The notes under the pieces: generated by a model
The model's database searches: none
What the model saw: only the letters and a program-made list of their open reading frames with translations
What the model was told of the DNA's origin: nothing
In this document: positions 45,918 to 55,478 of the stretch, one piece after another
Layout of the letters: each line of letters starts with the position of its first letter
How positions within the stretch are numbered: position 1 is the stretch's first letter
NCBI RefSeq assembly: GCF_023716865.1
Contig: NZ_CP092417.1
Location: 6,556,501-6,620,500, forward strand
Source: Endozoicomonas sp. SCSIO W0465
Lineage (GTDB): Bacteria > Pseudomonadota > Gammaproteobacteria > Pseudomonadales > Endozoicomonadaceae
Length of the DNA stretch: 64,000 nt
Direction: 5' to 3'
Translations under genes and position numbers: made by a program

Positions 45918-47105
45918 TCAGGCAGATTTCCCTTCCCCCTTTTCCGGTTTGGATTTACCAAAAGTAGTGAGACGGACTCTCACTGCATCCATAGTGAGAC
46001 GGACTCTCACTGCATCCATAGTGAGACGGACTCTCACTGCATCCACATTGCGCAGCTGCAGGAAGGCATTCACTCTCGTCTGTTTCGGTAGGCTCTTGTT
46101 ATTACATATGGAGAAAATGTGGGTGACCAGCGCCTGGTCGAGCGGTTTGTACTTAACGGCATTGTCGATACCCTTCATTTTCTGCAATGCCCACAACACG
46201 CCTAGCCTCTGGAACAAGACACCGATGTCCATATCTTCCGGCAAGCCTTTTCCATGACAGACGATGGCAACCTCTTTCAAGAATGGATGTCGGGCAATGA
46301 ACACGATTACATCATTCCTGAGACTGATAAAATGATTCGAAATGTTTCTGATATTACTGGCAGTTGATGTATTAAGGATACTGGTCAGACAACTGGTGTC
46401 CCGGGCAACATCCGTGTTTAAGTGGGCAAAGAAAAGGTTAGCTTTCTCAAAAAATGCTTTCAAATCTCTATAATGTTTACGGATATCATGAAATTTAAGC
46501 ATTCTGAAAAGCGTATCTTCAACCCTGATCCTGCGATTTTTGCAGGTTTTGAGCAGCTGTGATATGGCTCCCAGAAATTTTAGTACGTATTCCTTGCTAT
46601 CAATTACCTTATGCAACACATCATAGAGCGCCGGATCAAAATTTTTCATGGCTTCCTGATAACTGAACATTACAGGGTTTTGCAATGATAAGCCCTGCAC
46701 TACAGAACCACCGGGCCTCATTTGAACATTATTAAATCCAGGGCTGACGGGAGTACCTGATGACGATTGAGGCAGCACTGACCTGACCAGGGCTGTCGGG
46801 CGCAGGGCTTTGGGCATCCTGACCGGTTCAGTCTCTATCCGATTCAGATTGACCTGTACCGCTGTAGTAGAGCCAGCAACGCACCAGCTGTTGTTAGTAA
46901 TACGCCGGAGTTTTATGGGAGGAACGGTCCCGGGCTCAGGTTGCTGTTGGCGTAGTGGATAGATGCTGGTTCCTGTTGTTGTCTGTTCCAACCGGTAACC
47001 TGCCATAGTCAGCTTTCTTTTGTGTCTATGGCCAGCTCCCATTCTTGCTTCGAAGGACAATTGGGAGACGATATCTGAGCTGGCTGGGGAGAATAGACTC
47101 TGCAT
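45918..47105 (-). CDS. member of a CHGKGLPE-type repeat protein family
   Basis: 395 aa from ATG 47103-47105 (an in-frame TTG lies at 47189). I do not recognise a known family. The C-terminal third contains VCHGKGLPEDMDIGVLFQRL...MKGIDNAVKYKPLDQALVTHI and ICNNKSLPKQTRVNAFLQL, matching the 48-residue repeats of the 57705-59843 protein. FFEKANLFFAHLNTDVARDTSCLTSIL corresponds to YFQKAGVFFSAVGKTIDNTGCLTSML there. The C-terminus has three tandem DAVRVRLTM nonapeptides, then a charged tail. No signal or membrane segment. Function unknown. Confidence 0.7.
   Translation of the reverse strand: MQSLFSPASSDIVSQLSFEARMGAGHRHKRKLTMAGYRLEQTTTGTSIYPLRQQQPEPGTVPPIKLRRITNNSWCVAGSTTAVQVNLNRIETEPVRMPKALRPTALVRSVLPQSSSGTPVSPGFNNVQMRPGGSVVQGLSLQNPVMFSYQEAMKNFDPALYDVLHKVIDSKEYVLKFLGAISQLLKTCKNRRIRVEDTLFRMLKFHDIRKHYRDLKAFFEKANLFFAHLNTDVARDTSCLTSILNTSTASNIRNISNHFISLRNDVIVFIARHPFLKEVAIVCHGKGLPEDMDIGVLFQRLGVLWALQKMKGIDNAVKYKPLDQALVTHIFSICNNKSLPKQTRVNAFLQLRNVDAVRVRLTMDAVRVRLTMDAVRVRLTTFGKSKPEKGEGKSA
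45967..46047. repeat. 27-bp tandem repeat (x3) within a coding region
   Basis: Three copies of a 27-bp unit starting AGTGAGACGGACTCTCACTG, coding for DAVRVRLTM on the minus strand. Each unit contains GTGAGA-CGGAC-TCTCAC, which can form a hairpin. Nine codons long, so copy-number change keeps frame. Confidence 0.9.
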
Positions 47106-47300
47106 ATTTATTCTTGAGGGATAGCCCTGTTTCCAGAAGATGATTAGGTGAATATAAAATTCGACCTTGGCAATCCGGGAAAGTTCCAAACAACCGATGC
47201 AAGGGAAAGGCTGACCTGTTTTGTCAGTCAGCCAGGCAGAGGGAAGTGAAGTATTGTTGCAAATACCGGAAATGGATTGTGGCTCAGGATAAATGCTGAC

Positions 47301-48002
47301 TTACAGCAATGACTTCAGAGCAACTTCAACCATCTCATTGAATGTTGACTGACGGTCCTCTGGTGGCAGAGCTTCACCGGTACGGATGTGGTCGCTGACG
47401 GTACAGATTGCCAGCCCCCGGGCACCGAACTCAGCGCAAACACCGTACAGGCCGGCCGCTTCCATCTCTACACCCAGAACGCCGTATTTTTCCATGGTGT
47501 CAAACATGGAAGGGTCCGGATTGTAGAACAGGTCCGCAGAGAACAGGTTGCCCACTTTAACCGGCAGGCTCATGGCACGGGCAGAGTTAACGGCATTTTC
47601 CAGCAGCCCGTAATCGGCAATCGCTGCAAAGTCATGGTCCTTGAAGCGCATGCGATTCACTTTGGAGTCAGTACAGGCACCCATACCGATGACTATGTCA
47701 CGCACCTGAACATCCCTGGAAATAGCACCACAGGAACCGACACGGATCAGGCTCTTGACACCGTACTCGGTAATCAGCTCTTTGTAGTAAATAGACGCTG
47801 AAGGAATGCCCATACCTGAGCCCATGACGGACACTTTGACACCCTGATAGGTACCGGTAAAGCCCAGCATGTTGCGAACATCCGTTACCTGTTCAGCACC
47901 TTCCAGGAAGGTTTCTGCGATATGCCTGGCTCGCAGAGGATCGCCGGGCATCAGGCAGACATCAGCAAAGGCTCCGGGCTTGGCATTAATATGGGGTGTC
48001 AT
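47301..48002 (-). CDS. deoD: purine-nucleoside phosphorylase
   Basis: 233 aa, ATG at 48002 with GAGGA upstream. MTPHINAKPGAFADVCLMPGDPLRA (His4 and phosphate loop), GSGMGIPSASIY, RVGSCG, VEMEAAGLY and CTVSDHIRTGE (general-acid Asp) match hexameric bacterial PNP. It cleaves purine (deoxy)ribonucleosides with phosphate. Last gene of the deoCABD set, 55 bp after deoB. Confidence 0.97.
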   Translation of the reverse strand: MTPHINAKPGAFADVCLMPGDPLRARHIAETFLEGAEQVTDVRNMLGFTGTYQGVKVSVMGSGMGIPSASIYYKELITEYGVKSLIRVGSCGAISRDVQVRDIVIGMGACTDSKVNRMRFKDHDFAAIADYGLLENAVNSARAMSLPVKVGNLFSADLFYNPDPSMFDTMEKYGVLGVEMEAAGLYGVCAEFGARGLAICTVSDHIRTGEALPPEDRQSTFNEMVEVALKSLL

Positions 48003-48057
48003 GGTTAAATCCTCGTTCTCAATAAAACACGACGATCAAAGTGGCAATGGCCAAAAC

Positions 48058-49293
48058 TCAGCCTTGCTCAAAGATCTCAGGCAAAAAGGATGTGCCGTAG
48101 TCCATCGGCTCCAGCGCAAAGTAATTGGCCAGTGTCTGTCCGATATCGGCAAAGGTTTCCCGCTGACCCAGTGAGCAGGGAATCAACTTCTTGCTGAATA
48201 CCAGAACAGGAATGTGTTCACGGGTATGATCCGTTCCGGGCCAGGTTGGGTCACAACCATGGTCTGCAGTGATAATCAGAAGATCATCGTCGCCCATATA
48301 ATAAAACAGGTCTGGCAGCATAGCATCCAGCTGTTCCAGTGCACCAGCGTAACCGGCGACATCCCGGCGGTGACCAAATGAAGAGTCAAAATCCACAAAA
48401 TTGGTGAATATGATGGTTCGATCACCCGCTTCAATCAATGCTTCACGGGTTGCTTCAAAGAGGGCTGGGATACCCGTTGCCTTTACCTTTCTGGTAATCC
48501 CCTGGTTGGCAAAGATATCGGCAATCTTGCCAACACTGACCACCTCTCCGCCACTGGCCACCAGCTTATCCAGAACCGTAGGCGCCGGAGGCAATACAGA
48601 AAAGTCCCGACGATTACCCGTGCGCTGGAAGTCGCCTGCATCATCACCAATAAATGGGCGGGCAATCACACGTCCAATGTTGTATGGTTCAAGAATCTCA
48701 CGGGCAATCTGACAGACTTCAAGCAGACGCTCCAGGCCAAACGTTTCTTCATGGCAGGCAATCTGAAATACGCTATCAGCCGAGGTGTAGACAATCGGCT
48801 TGCCGGTTTTCATGTGTTCTTCACCCAGCGCTTCCAGAATACTGGTACCCGAGGCATGACAGTTACCCAGAACCCCCGGAAGCCTGGCCTTTTCGATCAA
48901 CTCATCCAGCAGTTCCTGCGGGAAACTGTTTTTCTCGTCACGAAAATAACCCCACTCAAACAGAACCGGAACACCCGCCATTTCCCAATGGCCACTGGGA
49001 GTATCCTTACCGCTGGAGAGCTCTTTGGCATAGCCATAAGCACCGATAATCGGCATATCATTGACCATACCCCGGGGAAACTCACCACAGGCATCCCTGG
49101 ATGCGTGAACCAGACCAAGACTGGACAGCTCCGGGAGGGTTAACGGTCCTTTTCGCCCAATATCTGCATCGCCATCAGCACAAGCCTGGGCAATATGTCC
49201 AATTGTGTTGGAGCCAACATCGCCAAATTTATCAGCGTCTTCAGTGGCTCCAATACCGAATGAATCCATCACAAGGATAATGGCACGTTTCAT
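48058..49293 (-). CDS. deoB: phosphopentomutase
   Basis: 411 aa from ATG 49291-49293 (AGGAGG upstream; the longer frame to 49347 is not needed). MKRAIILVMDSFGIGATEDADKFGDVGSNT, SGKDTPSGHWEMAG and the metal-binding ADHGCDPTWPGTDHTREHIPVL are diagnostic of DeoB. It interconverts (deoxy)ribose 1- and 5-phosphates. A minisatellite separates it from deoA. Confidence 0.97.
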   Translation of the reverse strand: MKRAIILVMDSFGIGATEDADKFGDVGSNTIGHIAQACADGDADIGRKGPLTLPELSSLGLVHASRDACGEFPRGMVNDMPIIGAYGYAKELSSGKDTPSGHWEMAGVPVLFEWGYFRDEKNSFPQELLDELIEKARLPGVLGNCHASGTSILEALGEEHMKTGKPIVYTSADSVFQIACHEETFGLERLLEVCQIAREILEPYNIGRVIARPFIGDDAGDFQRTGNRRDFSVLPPAPTVLDKLVASGGEVVSVGKIADIFANQGITRKVKATGIPALFEATREALIEAGDRTIIFTNFVDFDSSFGHRRDVAGYAGALEQLDAMLPDLFYYMGDDDLLIITADHGCDPTWPGTDHTREHIPVLVFSKKLIPCSLGQRETFADIGQTLANYFALEPMDYGTSFLPEIFEQG

Positions 49294-49390
49294 TCGCTCC
49301 TCCTGACCTGCCATGGTTATGACAGCTATTGGTTGATAAAAATGCACCTTCTGGCTTTTTACAAACTCATGACTCGAAGGTGCATTTTCC

Positions 49391-49478
49391 GCTCAAGGCT
49401 ATTTTCCCGCTCAAGGCTGTTTTTGCGCTCAAGGCTGTTTTTCCGCTCAAGGCTGTTTTTGCGCTCAAGGCTGTTGGT
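49391..49478. repeat. 18-bp tandem repeat (x5) between deoA and deoB
   Basis: Five units of GCTCAAGGCTGTTTTTGC (one with CTATTTTCCC) start at 49391, 49409, 49427, 49445 and 49463. The deoA stop codon (TCA at 49465-49467 on plus) lies in the first unit read by deo transcription. Both strands are open through the array, producing spurious ORFs. Confidence 0.9.
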
Positions 49479-50781
49479 AAACCAGAGAATGGGGTTGCGG
49501 CATCTGTTCAGCAAAACTGAGTGCACCGCGAAACATATCTGCAGCCCGGTTCCATGACGCTTCTGAACTGGCATGGAGCATGGCAATCGGCTTTGAAGGA
49601 TCAATCCTGTCACCCAACCGGCAAATGTCAGTGAAGCCTACTCCATAATCAATCGTATCAGAAGCAACTTTTCGCCCGCCGCCCAACTGCACCACGGCCA
49701 TCCCCACTTCCCGGGTGTTCATGGCGGCAAGATAACCCTCTGCCTCTATGTACACGGGCTTGATGATGGCCGCATTGGGGAGGTAATGGTCATAACGTTC
49801 AACAAAGTCGGACGGGCCACCCAGACCGTGCACCATTTTGCCGAAAATGTCTGCCGCCTGACCATTATCCAGTACTGACTGCAGTTTTTCCCTGGCCTGC
49901 TCAATACCATCAGCCAGACCACCGGATACCAGCAACTCTGCGGATTGAGCCATGGTAATTTCCAGCAGACGTTCATTGCGATATGCACCGGTAAGGAACT
50001 GAACGGCTTCGCGCACCTCGACGGCATTGCCCGCTGAAGAGGCAAGGCACTGGTTCATATCCGTCAGCAATGCCGTCGTTTTCACCCCGGCCCCGTTGGC
50101 TACCTGAACGATACTCTGCGCCAGTTCCACTGACTGCTCGAAGGTTGGCATAAAGGCACCGCTGCCCACTTTAACATCCATCACCAGGGCATCCAGCCCT
50201 TCTGCCAGTTTTTTCGACAGAATGGAGGCGGTAATCATGGCAATGGATTCCACCGTTGCGGTCACGTCACGAACACCATAAATCCGTTTGTCCGCAGGCG
50301 CTAACTCGCCGGTCTGACCGACAATAGCCACACCGGCCTCTTTCACCACTTTACGAAACAGCAATTCTGAGGCACTGGTCGTATAGCCGGGAATACTGTC
50401 CAGCTTGTCCAGCGTGCCCCCGGTATGCCCAAGACCACGACCTGAAATCATCGGAACAAAGCCGCCACAGGCGGCAATCATAGGACCAAGCATCAGGCTG
50501 ACCACATCGCCAACACCACCGGTGGAATGTTTATCCAGTATGGGCCCGGGGAGATGGTCTGACGACCAGTCCATCACCTCACCGGAATCGCGCATGGCGC
50601 AGGTCAGGGCAATGCGCTCATCAATATTCATCCCCTGAAAGTACACGGCCATGGCGAAAGCACCGATCTGGCCTTCCGACACCGAGTTATCCGTAACACC
50701 GGCAATGAAACTGCGAATCTCCTGCTCGCTGAGTGCTTCACCTTCCCGCTTGCGACGAATGACTTCTTGTGGCAGAAACAT
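49465..50781 (-). CDS. deoA: thymidine phosphorylase
   Basis: 438 aa from ATG 50779-50781, giving MFLPQEVIRRKREGEALS as in E. coli DeoA (MFLAQEIIRKKRDG). Signature DKHSTGGVGDVVSLMLGPMIAACGG, SGRGLGHTGGTLDKLDSIPGY and KVGSGAFMPT are present. It splits thymidine and deoxyuridine with phosphate. The start is 2 nt beyond the deoC stop, implying translational coupling. The C-terminus LVYQQP merges into the minisatellite. Confidence 0.97.
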   Translation of the reverse strand: MFLPQEVIRRKREGEALSEQEIRSFIAGVTDNSVSEGQIGAFAMAVYFQGMNIDERIALTCAMRDSGEVMDWSSDHLPGPILDKHSTGGVGDVVSLMLGPMIAACGGFVPMISGRGLGHTGGTLDKLDSIPGYTTSASELLFRKVVKEAGVAIVGQTGELAPADKRIYGVRDVTATVESIAMITASILSKKLAEGLDALVMDVKVGSGAFMPTFEQSVELAQSIVQVANGAGVKTTALLTDMNQCLASSAGNAVEVREAVQFLTGAYRNERLLEITMAQSAELLVSGGLADGIEQAREKLQSVLDNGQAADIFGKMVHGLGGPSDFVERYDHYLPNAAIIKPVYIEAEGYLAAMNTREVGMAVVQLGGGRKVASDTIDYGVGFTDICRLGDRIDPSKPIAMLHASSEASWNRAADMFRGALSFAEQMPQPHSLVYQQP

Positions 50782-50783
50782 AA

Positions 50784-51581
50784 TCAATACCCGCCACTTT
50801 CAGTGGTATCACCATGTTTCAAACCCAGGCTAATCAACAGATTCTCCAGCAGACTGCTGGCACCAAACCGATAGTGACGACGGTTTACCCAGCCATCACC
50901 CATGATTTCATCCGCCAGGTCCAGGTGGAATGCAGCGTCTTCTGCGGTTCTGATACCACCGGCAGGTTTGAAACCAACCTGAGTATTACCACTGTCGCGG
51001 ATTGCTTCCAGCATAATACGTGCAGATTCAGGCGTGGCATTGACCGGCACCTTGCCAGTAGACGTTTTAATGAAATCAGCTCCGGCAGCAATGGCGATTT
51101 CACTGGCCTTACGAATCAGTGCCGGATCTTTCAGCTCACCGGTTTCAATAATGACTTTTAACAAGACTTTTTTGTTGCCACCGGCGTCAGCGCCACAGGC
51201 CTCTTTGCAGCGGCGAACCAGCTCGGCTCCAACTTCTTCATTGCCGGCCATCAGGGCACGGTATGGGAATACAACGTCAACTTCATCCGCACCATAGGCG
51301 ACAGCCGCCTTGGTTTCTGCGACAGCGATATCAATATCATCATCACCGGCAGGGAAGTTGGTTACCGTAGCAATGGTAACGTCATTGAGGCCAAGGGAGT
51401 TCAGCGTTTTACGGGCAATAGGGATGAAACGGGGATAGATACAGACAGCAGCCGTATTACCCGCTTCTGTGTGCGCCTGATGGCAGAGTTCAATGATTTT
51501 TTCCGGGGTATCATCATCATTCAGGGAGGTAAGATCCATCAATTGCAGAGCCTGACGACTACGGGCATTAAGATCGGTCAT
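50784..51581 (-). CDS. deoC: deoxyribose-phosphate aldolase
   Basis: 265 aa from ATG 51579-51581 (AGAGGG upstream); the open frame to 51713 runs through a hairpin and is not used. VLLKVIIETGELKD and DFIKTSTGK carry the catalytic lysines; GFKPAGGIRTAEDA is conserved. It cleaves deoxyribose-5-phosphate to glyceraldehyde-3-phosphate and acetaldehyde. First gene of deoCABD, the E. coli order. Confidence 0.97.
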   Translation of the reverse strand: MTDLNARSRQALQLMDLTSLNDDDTPEKIIELCHQAHTEAGNTAAVCIYPRFIPIARKTLNSLGLNDVTIATVTNFPAGDDDIDIAVAETKAAVAYGADEVDVVFPYRALMAGNEEVGAELVRRCKEACGADAGGNKKVLLKVIIETGELKDPALIRKASEIAIAAGADFIKTSTGKVPVNATPESARIMLEAIRDSGNTQVGFKPAGGIRTAEDAAFHLDLADEIMGDGWVNRRHYRFGASSLLENLLISLGLKHGDTTESGGY

Positions 51582-52127
51582 GGGGCAATCCCTCTTTGAT
51601 AAAATAGCAATGACAGGTAATTGAGAATAGCGCAGATACAAAAAACCCCTGTAACAAGACAGGGGTTTTTGCTGATCATCCACCTGAGTCTGCAGGGCAT
51701 ACTGCAGTCTCATTCGTCCATTGCTGAAGCATCGATCTATAGAACAGGCAACGGTTATAGTCCGAGCTTATTTTAGCCAGCCATACTGGTTCCCGCCAGC
51801 ATAGCTATGGAACGATTGTCGTATAATATGCACTGATGACACCAAAGTATATCAACAAAATCAGGATACTCATTCATCTATTTTGAATGATCAATGCCCA
51901 TTATTAAAACACCGTCGTCAGAACAAAAACTGTTTTCGTCTCAAAATTATCATTCTTGCCTATACTCAAGGCAGTCTTCGATGATTGGCTTGCTAGTCTT
52001 GCATCATAAGTGCTCTCGCTGATGCATCATGATGGTCTGTGATTTTTTTTTCATTTGTTCGCAGACCCTTCCCGTTAACTTCTGACCCAAAGAAGACAAG
52101 CTCCTCTCATAGCTCTGGAGTCATATC
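51582..52127. promoter_or_regulatory. divergent control region between deoC and gadB
   Basis: 546 bp without a gene, so it must hold the promoters for both deo and gadB. The only strong element seen is the hairpin at 51641-51670. I could not assign operators with confidence. Confidence 0.5.
51641..51670 (-). terminator. terminator-like hairpin upstream of deoC (possible attenuator)
   Basis: A perfect 12-bp stem AAAAACCCCTGT/ACAGGGGTTTTT with a 6-nt loop AACAAG, followed by T-rich sequence on both strands. It lies 60-90 bp upstream of the deoC start. No gene precedes it on the deo strand, so it is either an orphan terminator or a leader attenuator. Confidence 0.7.
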
Positions 52128-53522
52128 ATGCCTCTCCATTACCGTGATGATATTCTTGAAAATATTGAAGATGACATTTTTGCCTCTTCAGACTTATCGA
52201 TCCGCATGCCTAAATACAAAATGCCTGATCAACAGCAGGATCCAAGGCACGCATACCAGATCGTTCATGATGAGTTGATGCTGGATGGTAATGCCCGTCA
52301 GAACCTGGCAACCTTCTGTCAGACCTGGGTAGATGACGAAGTCCATAAAATCATGGATGAGTGTGTTGATAAAAACATGATCGACAAGGATGAATACCCC
52401 CAGACTGCCGAGCTTGAAAGCCGCTGCGTCCACATGCTGGCAGATCTGTGGAACTCACCAAGTGCCATGAATACCATGGGCTGTTCCACTACCGGTTCCA
52501 GTGAAGCCTGCATGCTCGGTGGCATTGCCATGAAATGGCGTTGGCGCAAAACGATGCTGAATCAGGGCAAGCCGGTGGATAAGCCTAATCTGGTTTGCGG
52601 TCCGGTGCAGATCTGCTGGCATAAGTTTGCCCGGTATTGGGATGTTGAACTGAGAGAGGTGCCTCTGGAAGGTGACCGTCTGGTGATGACTCCGGAGGAA
52701 GCCATCAAGCGCTGTGATGAAAATACCATAGGCGTGGTTCCAACGCTGGGGATCACCTTTACCTGCCAGTATGAAGATGTTCAGGCATTCAGTCAGGCGC
52801 TGGATAAACTCCAACAGGATACAGGACTGGATATTCCTATCCATGTGGACGCTGCCAGCGGTGGTTTTCTCGCCCCCTTCTGCCAACCTGACCTGGTCTG
52901 GGACTTCCGCCTGCCCCGGGTAAAATCCATTAATGCCTCCGGACACAAGTTTGGCCTTGCTCCACTGGGCGTTGGCTGGGTGGTTTGGCGCGACAAAGAA
53001 GACCTGCCTGAAGATTTGATATTTCGTGTCAATTATCTCGGGGGCAACATGCCGACCTTTGCCCTGAATTTTTCCCGCCCCGGAGGGCAAATTGCCGCCC
53101 AGTACTATAATTTCCTGCGCCTTGGAAAAGAAGGCTATAGACGTATACAACAGGCCTGCTACGACACTGCTGAATATCTCAGCAGTAAAATTGAGCAAAT
53201 GGGGCTATTTGACATTATTTATAACGGCAAGGGTGGCATTCCAGCCATGAGCTGGTCTTTGAAAAAAGGCATTGATCCCGGCTTTAATCTCTATGATCTT
53301 TCAGACCGGATCCGCAGCCGGGGCTGGCAAATTGCCGCGTACTCCATGCCGGCCAACCGTCAGGATCTGGTCATCATGCGCATCCTTGTACGTCACGGCT
53401 TCAGCCGGGACCTTGCCGATTTACTGATTGATGACCTGACACGTTGTATTAACTACTTCAAGGATCATCCTCTGCAGAAGCAGGGCAGTTCCGCCGAGTC
53501 CTCAGGTTATATCCATAATTGA
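52128..53522 (+). CDS. gadB: glutamate decarboxylase
   Basis: 464 aa (E. coli 466), ATG 52128 with GGAG 9 nt upstream. GCSTTGSSEACMLGG, IPIHVDAASGGFLAPF and the PLP-binding SINASGHKFGLAPLGVGWVVWR are diagnostic of group II decarboxylases. It converts glutamate to GABA, consuming a proton, in acid tolerance or GABA supply. No GadC antiporter follows; instead a TauE/SafE-type transporter is 102 bp downstream. Whether that transporter handles a related anion is unknown. Confidence 0.96.
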   Translation: MPLHYRDDILENIEDDIFASSDLSIRMPKYKMPDQQQDPRHAYQIVHDELMLDGNARQNLATFCQTWVDDEVHKIMDECVDKNMIDKDEYPQTAELESRCVHMLADLWNSPSAMNTMGCSTTGSSEACMLGGIAMKWRWRKTMLNQGKPVDKPNLVCGPVQICWHKFARYWDVELREVPLEGDRLVMTPEEAIKRCDENTIGVVPTLGITFTCQYEDVQAFSQALDKLQQDTGLDIPIHVDAASGGFLAPFCQPDLVWDFRLPRVKSINASGHKFGLAPLGVGWVVWRDKEDLPEDLIFRVNYLGGNMPTFALNFSRPGGQIAAQYYNFLRLGKEGYRRIQQACYDTAEYLSSKIEQMGLFDIIYNGKGGIPAMSWSLKKGIDPGFNLYDLSDRIRSRGWQIAAYSMPANRQDLVIMRILVRHGFSRDLADLLIDDLTRCINYFKDHPLQKQGSSAESSGYIHN

Positions 53523-53624
53523 TGCCAATGGCCTGTTGACGTTTCGTTATGAGTACTTCGAACGCGCAGTCTGGTTCAGAATACGCGTCATCAGGCCCGA
53601 GAAGCCGATGTACTGGAGCCTTCA

Positions 53625-54344
53625 ATGGAATACATTCTGGCTATCTTGCTTTCCATACTCGAAGCCATCGTACAGACGGCTTTTGGATTTGGCATGGGGG
53701 CTGTCATCGCCCCCATGCTGTTAATGCTTAACCCACTTTTTATCCCCGGCCCTCTGATGCTGGCGGTACTGATACAGTGTCTGTTAATGGCGGCAAAAAA
53801 CTGGCGTGATCTGGATGCGCACGGATTGGAAAGCGCATTTGTTGGTCTGATTCCGGGTACTTTGATGGGGGTCTGGCTTCTGTCAACGGTTTCTGAAGAA
53901 GTGCTTTCCATTATTGTTGGTGCTGTAGTATTACTGGCCGTGTTCGTTTCCAGTACACAGCTCAATATCAAACCCACCCCAGCAACTATGTTTATAGCCA
54001 GCATGGTGTCCGGCGTTTTTGCCAGCTCAACGTCCGTTTCCGGCCCGCCAATGGCCTTGGTTATGCAGCATGAGGACTCCGGACATATACGGGCTAACCT
54101 TGCCGGTTACTTTGTTATCAGCAGCATTCTCAGTATTCTTGCCATGATTCCCGTCGGTCATTTTGGTTGGGAACAGCTAAAACTTGCTTTCATTCTTATG
54201 CCGGGTACACTACTGGGGTTTTATCTATGCATGAAACTACCCTTACATAAATGGGAACGTTTCATGCATCCGGCCATTATGATTCTGTGTAGTTTGTCCG
54301 GTTCATTAGCACTGGCGAAAGGTGCGCTCAACCTGATGCGTTGA
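53625..54344 (+). CDS. TauE/SafE-family membrane transporter
   Basis: 239 aa, ATG 53625 with GGAG 7 nt upstream. Seven or eight hydrophobic segments in two related halves: LSILEAIVQTAFGFGMGAVIAPMLLMLNP and VSGVFASSTSVSGPPMALVMQHED, the latter a typical TauE/SafE (PF01925) motif. Members export sulfite, sulfoacetate or other organic anions. It lies directly behind gadB and ahead of a LysR regulator on the same strand. Confidence 0.88.
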   Translation: MEYILAILLSILEAIVQTAFGFGMGAVIAPMLLMLNPLFIPGPLMLAVLIQCLLMAAKNWRDLDAHGLESAFVGLIPGTLMGVWLLSTVSEEVLSIIVGAVVLLAVFVSSTQLNIKPTPATMFIASMVSGVFASSTSVSGPPMALVMQHEDSGHIRANLAGYFVISSILSILAMIPVGHFGWEQLKLAFILMPGTLLGFYLCMKLPLHKWERFMHPAIMILCSLSGSLALAKGALNLMR

Positions 54345-54462
54345 CACTTCTGTAAAAAGCCATACACAGGTTTATTAAAATATTTAAAACAAATATTTAA
54401 AACAATAGCCCCTGATCCGATATCATTGTCCACCTCATCCACGCCACCCATTACAGCCTTCT

Positions 54463-55413
54463 ATGATTCCAACGGAAACGCTACAGATTGTTCGGGCCGT
54501 CGCCCATTTTCGTAACTTTACTGCTGCCGCGAAGCATCTGCATAAAGTGCCCTCGGCAATCAGCTATACCGTTCGGAAACTGGAAGACCGCCTGGGTGTA
54601 CAACTGTTTCTTCGTGATAGCAAACGGGTTGAACTGACACCGGCTGGTGAACACTTTATTGAGCATACCGATAAACTGCTTGCCGCCCTGGAGGAACTGG
54701 AAAACAGTACACGACAGCTGGCTACTGGATGGGAGCAGGAGCTGCGTATCGCCCTGGATAACGTGGTAAACCAGGGAAAGGTCTACGACCTGATTCATGA
54801 TCTTCAGGAAGTCCGGCCGGAAACAGAGCTGGTGATCAACACCGAAGTTTATAACGGCTCCTGGGACTCGTTGTTCCATGGCCGCTGTCAGATTGTGATT
54901 GGCGCCCCCCAGGATATCCCGGAAGCCATTCTCAACCAGGACCGCTTTGCCTGGCGCTCTATGGGTAACATGACCTGGGACTTTGTGGTTGCACCAGACC
55001 ACCCCCTGGCCGATCGGAAAGAGCCTCTGTCAATGGCAGAGCTGCAGGAACACCGCTCTATCTGCATCCAGGATACCTCACGTTTTTTCCGTCATGGCTA
55101 TAACCTGTTGCTGGAAAACCAGCAGGTTCTGCTGGTGCCCAGCTTCAGAGCCGCTATTGGCTGCCTGTTAAGAGGGCTGGGAGCCACGATTTTGCCTAAC
55201 CACTTTGCCAGACCCTATATCGAAGCTGGCTTGCTGGTTCGTAAAGAAGTACCTGACCTGCATTATAACGACGGCTGTCTGCTGGCCTGGAACCAGGAAA
55301 ACATGGGGCAGGGCCTGAAGTGGGTGCTTGACTGGTTGGGCTCTGAGGCATGGTTGAATAAAGTCTGGCTGCAGTACGATGAACAGATGCCAATGGGCTA
55401 TCACGTACCCTGA
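54463..55413 (+). CDS. LysR-family regulator resembling PunR (YdhB)
   Basis: 316 aa. Helix-turn-helix at residues 5-60: LQIVRAVAHFRNFTAAAKHLHKVPSAISYTVRKLEDRLGVQLF. HKVPSAISYTVR is shared with E. coli PunR (HRVPSAVSYTVRQLE), as are NVVN/NIV, EVYNGSWDSL/EVFNGVWDAL and LPNHFARP/VPTHFAKP. PunR activates a purine-nucleoside transporter, which would suit the nearby deo genes, but the actual target is not shown. Followed by a strong terminator. Confidence 0.88.
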   Translation: MIPTETLQIVRAVAHFRNFTAAAKHLHKVPSAISYTVRKLEDRLGVQLFLRDSKRVELTPAGEHFIEHTDKLLAALEELENSTRQLATGWEQELRIALDNVVNQGKVYDLIHDLQEVRPETELVINTEVYNGSWDSLFHGRCQIVIGAPQDIPEAILNQDRFAWRSMGNMTWDFVVAPDHPLADRKEPLSMAELQEHRSICIQDTSRFFRHGYNLLLENQQVLLVPSFRAAIGCLLRGLGATILPNHFARPYIEAGLLVRKEVPDLHYNDGCLLAWNQENMGQGLKWVLDWLGSEAWLNKVWLQYDEQMPMGYHVP

Positions 55414-55424
55414 GTCGACTGAAC

Positions 55425-55458
55425 CACAAAAAGCACGAATGACACAGTGCTTTTTGTG
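55425..55458 (+). terminator. Rho-independent-type terminator of the LysR gene
   Basis: A 12-bp perfect stem CACAAAAAGCAC/GTGCTTTTTGTG with a 10-nt loop, 12 bp after the stop. The stem itself is T-rich at its 3' side. Confidence 0.7.
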
Positions 55459-55478
55459 ATGCAGCGAATAAAACATAA

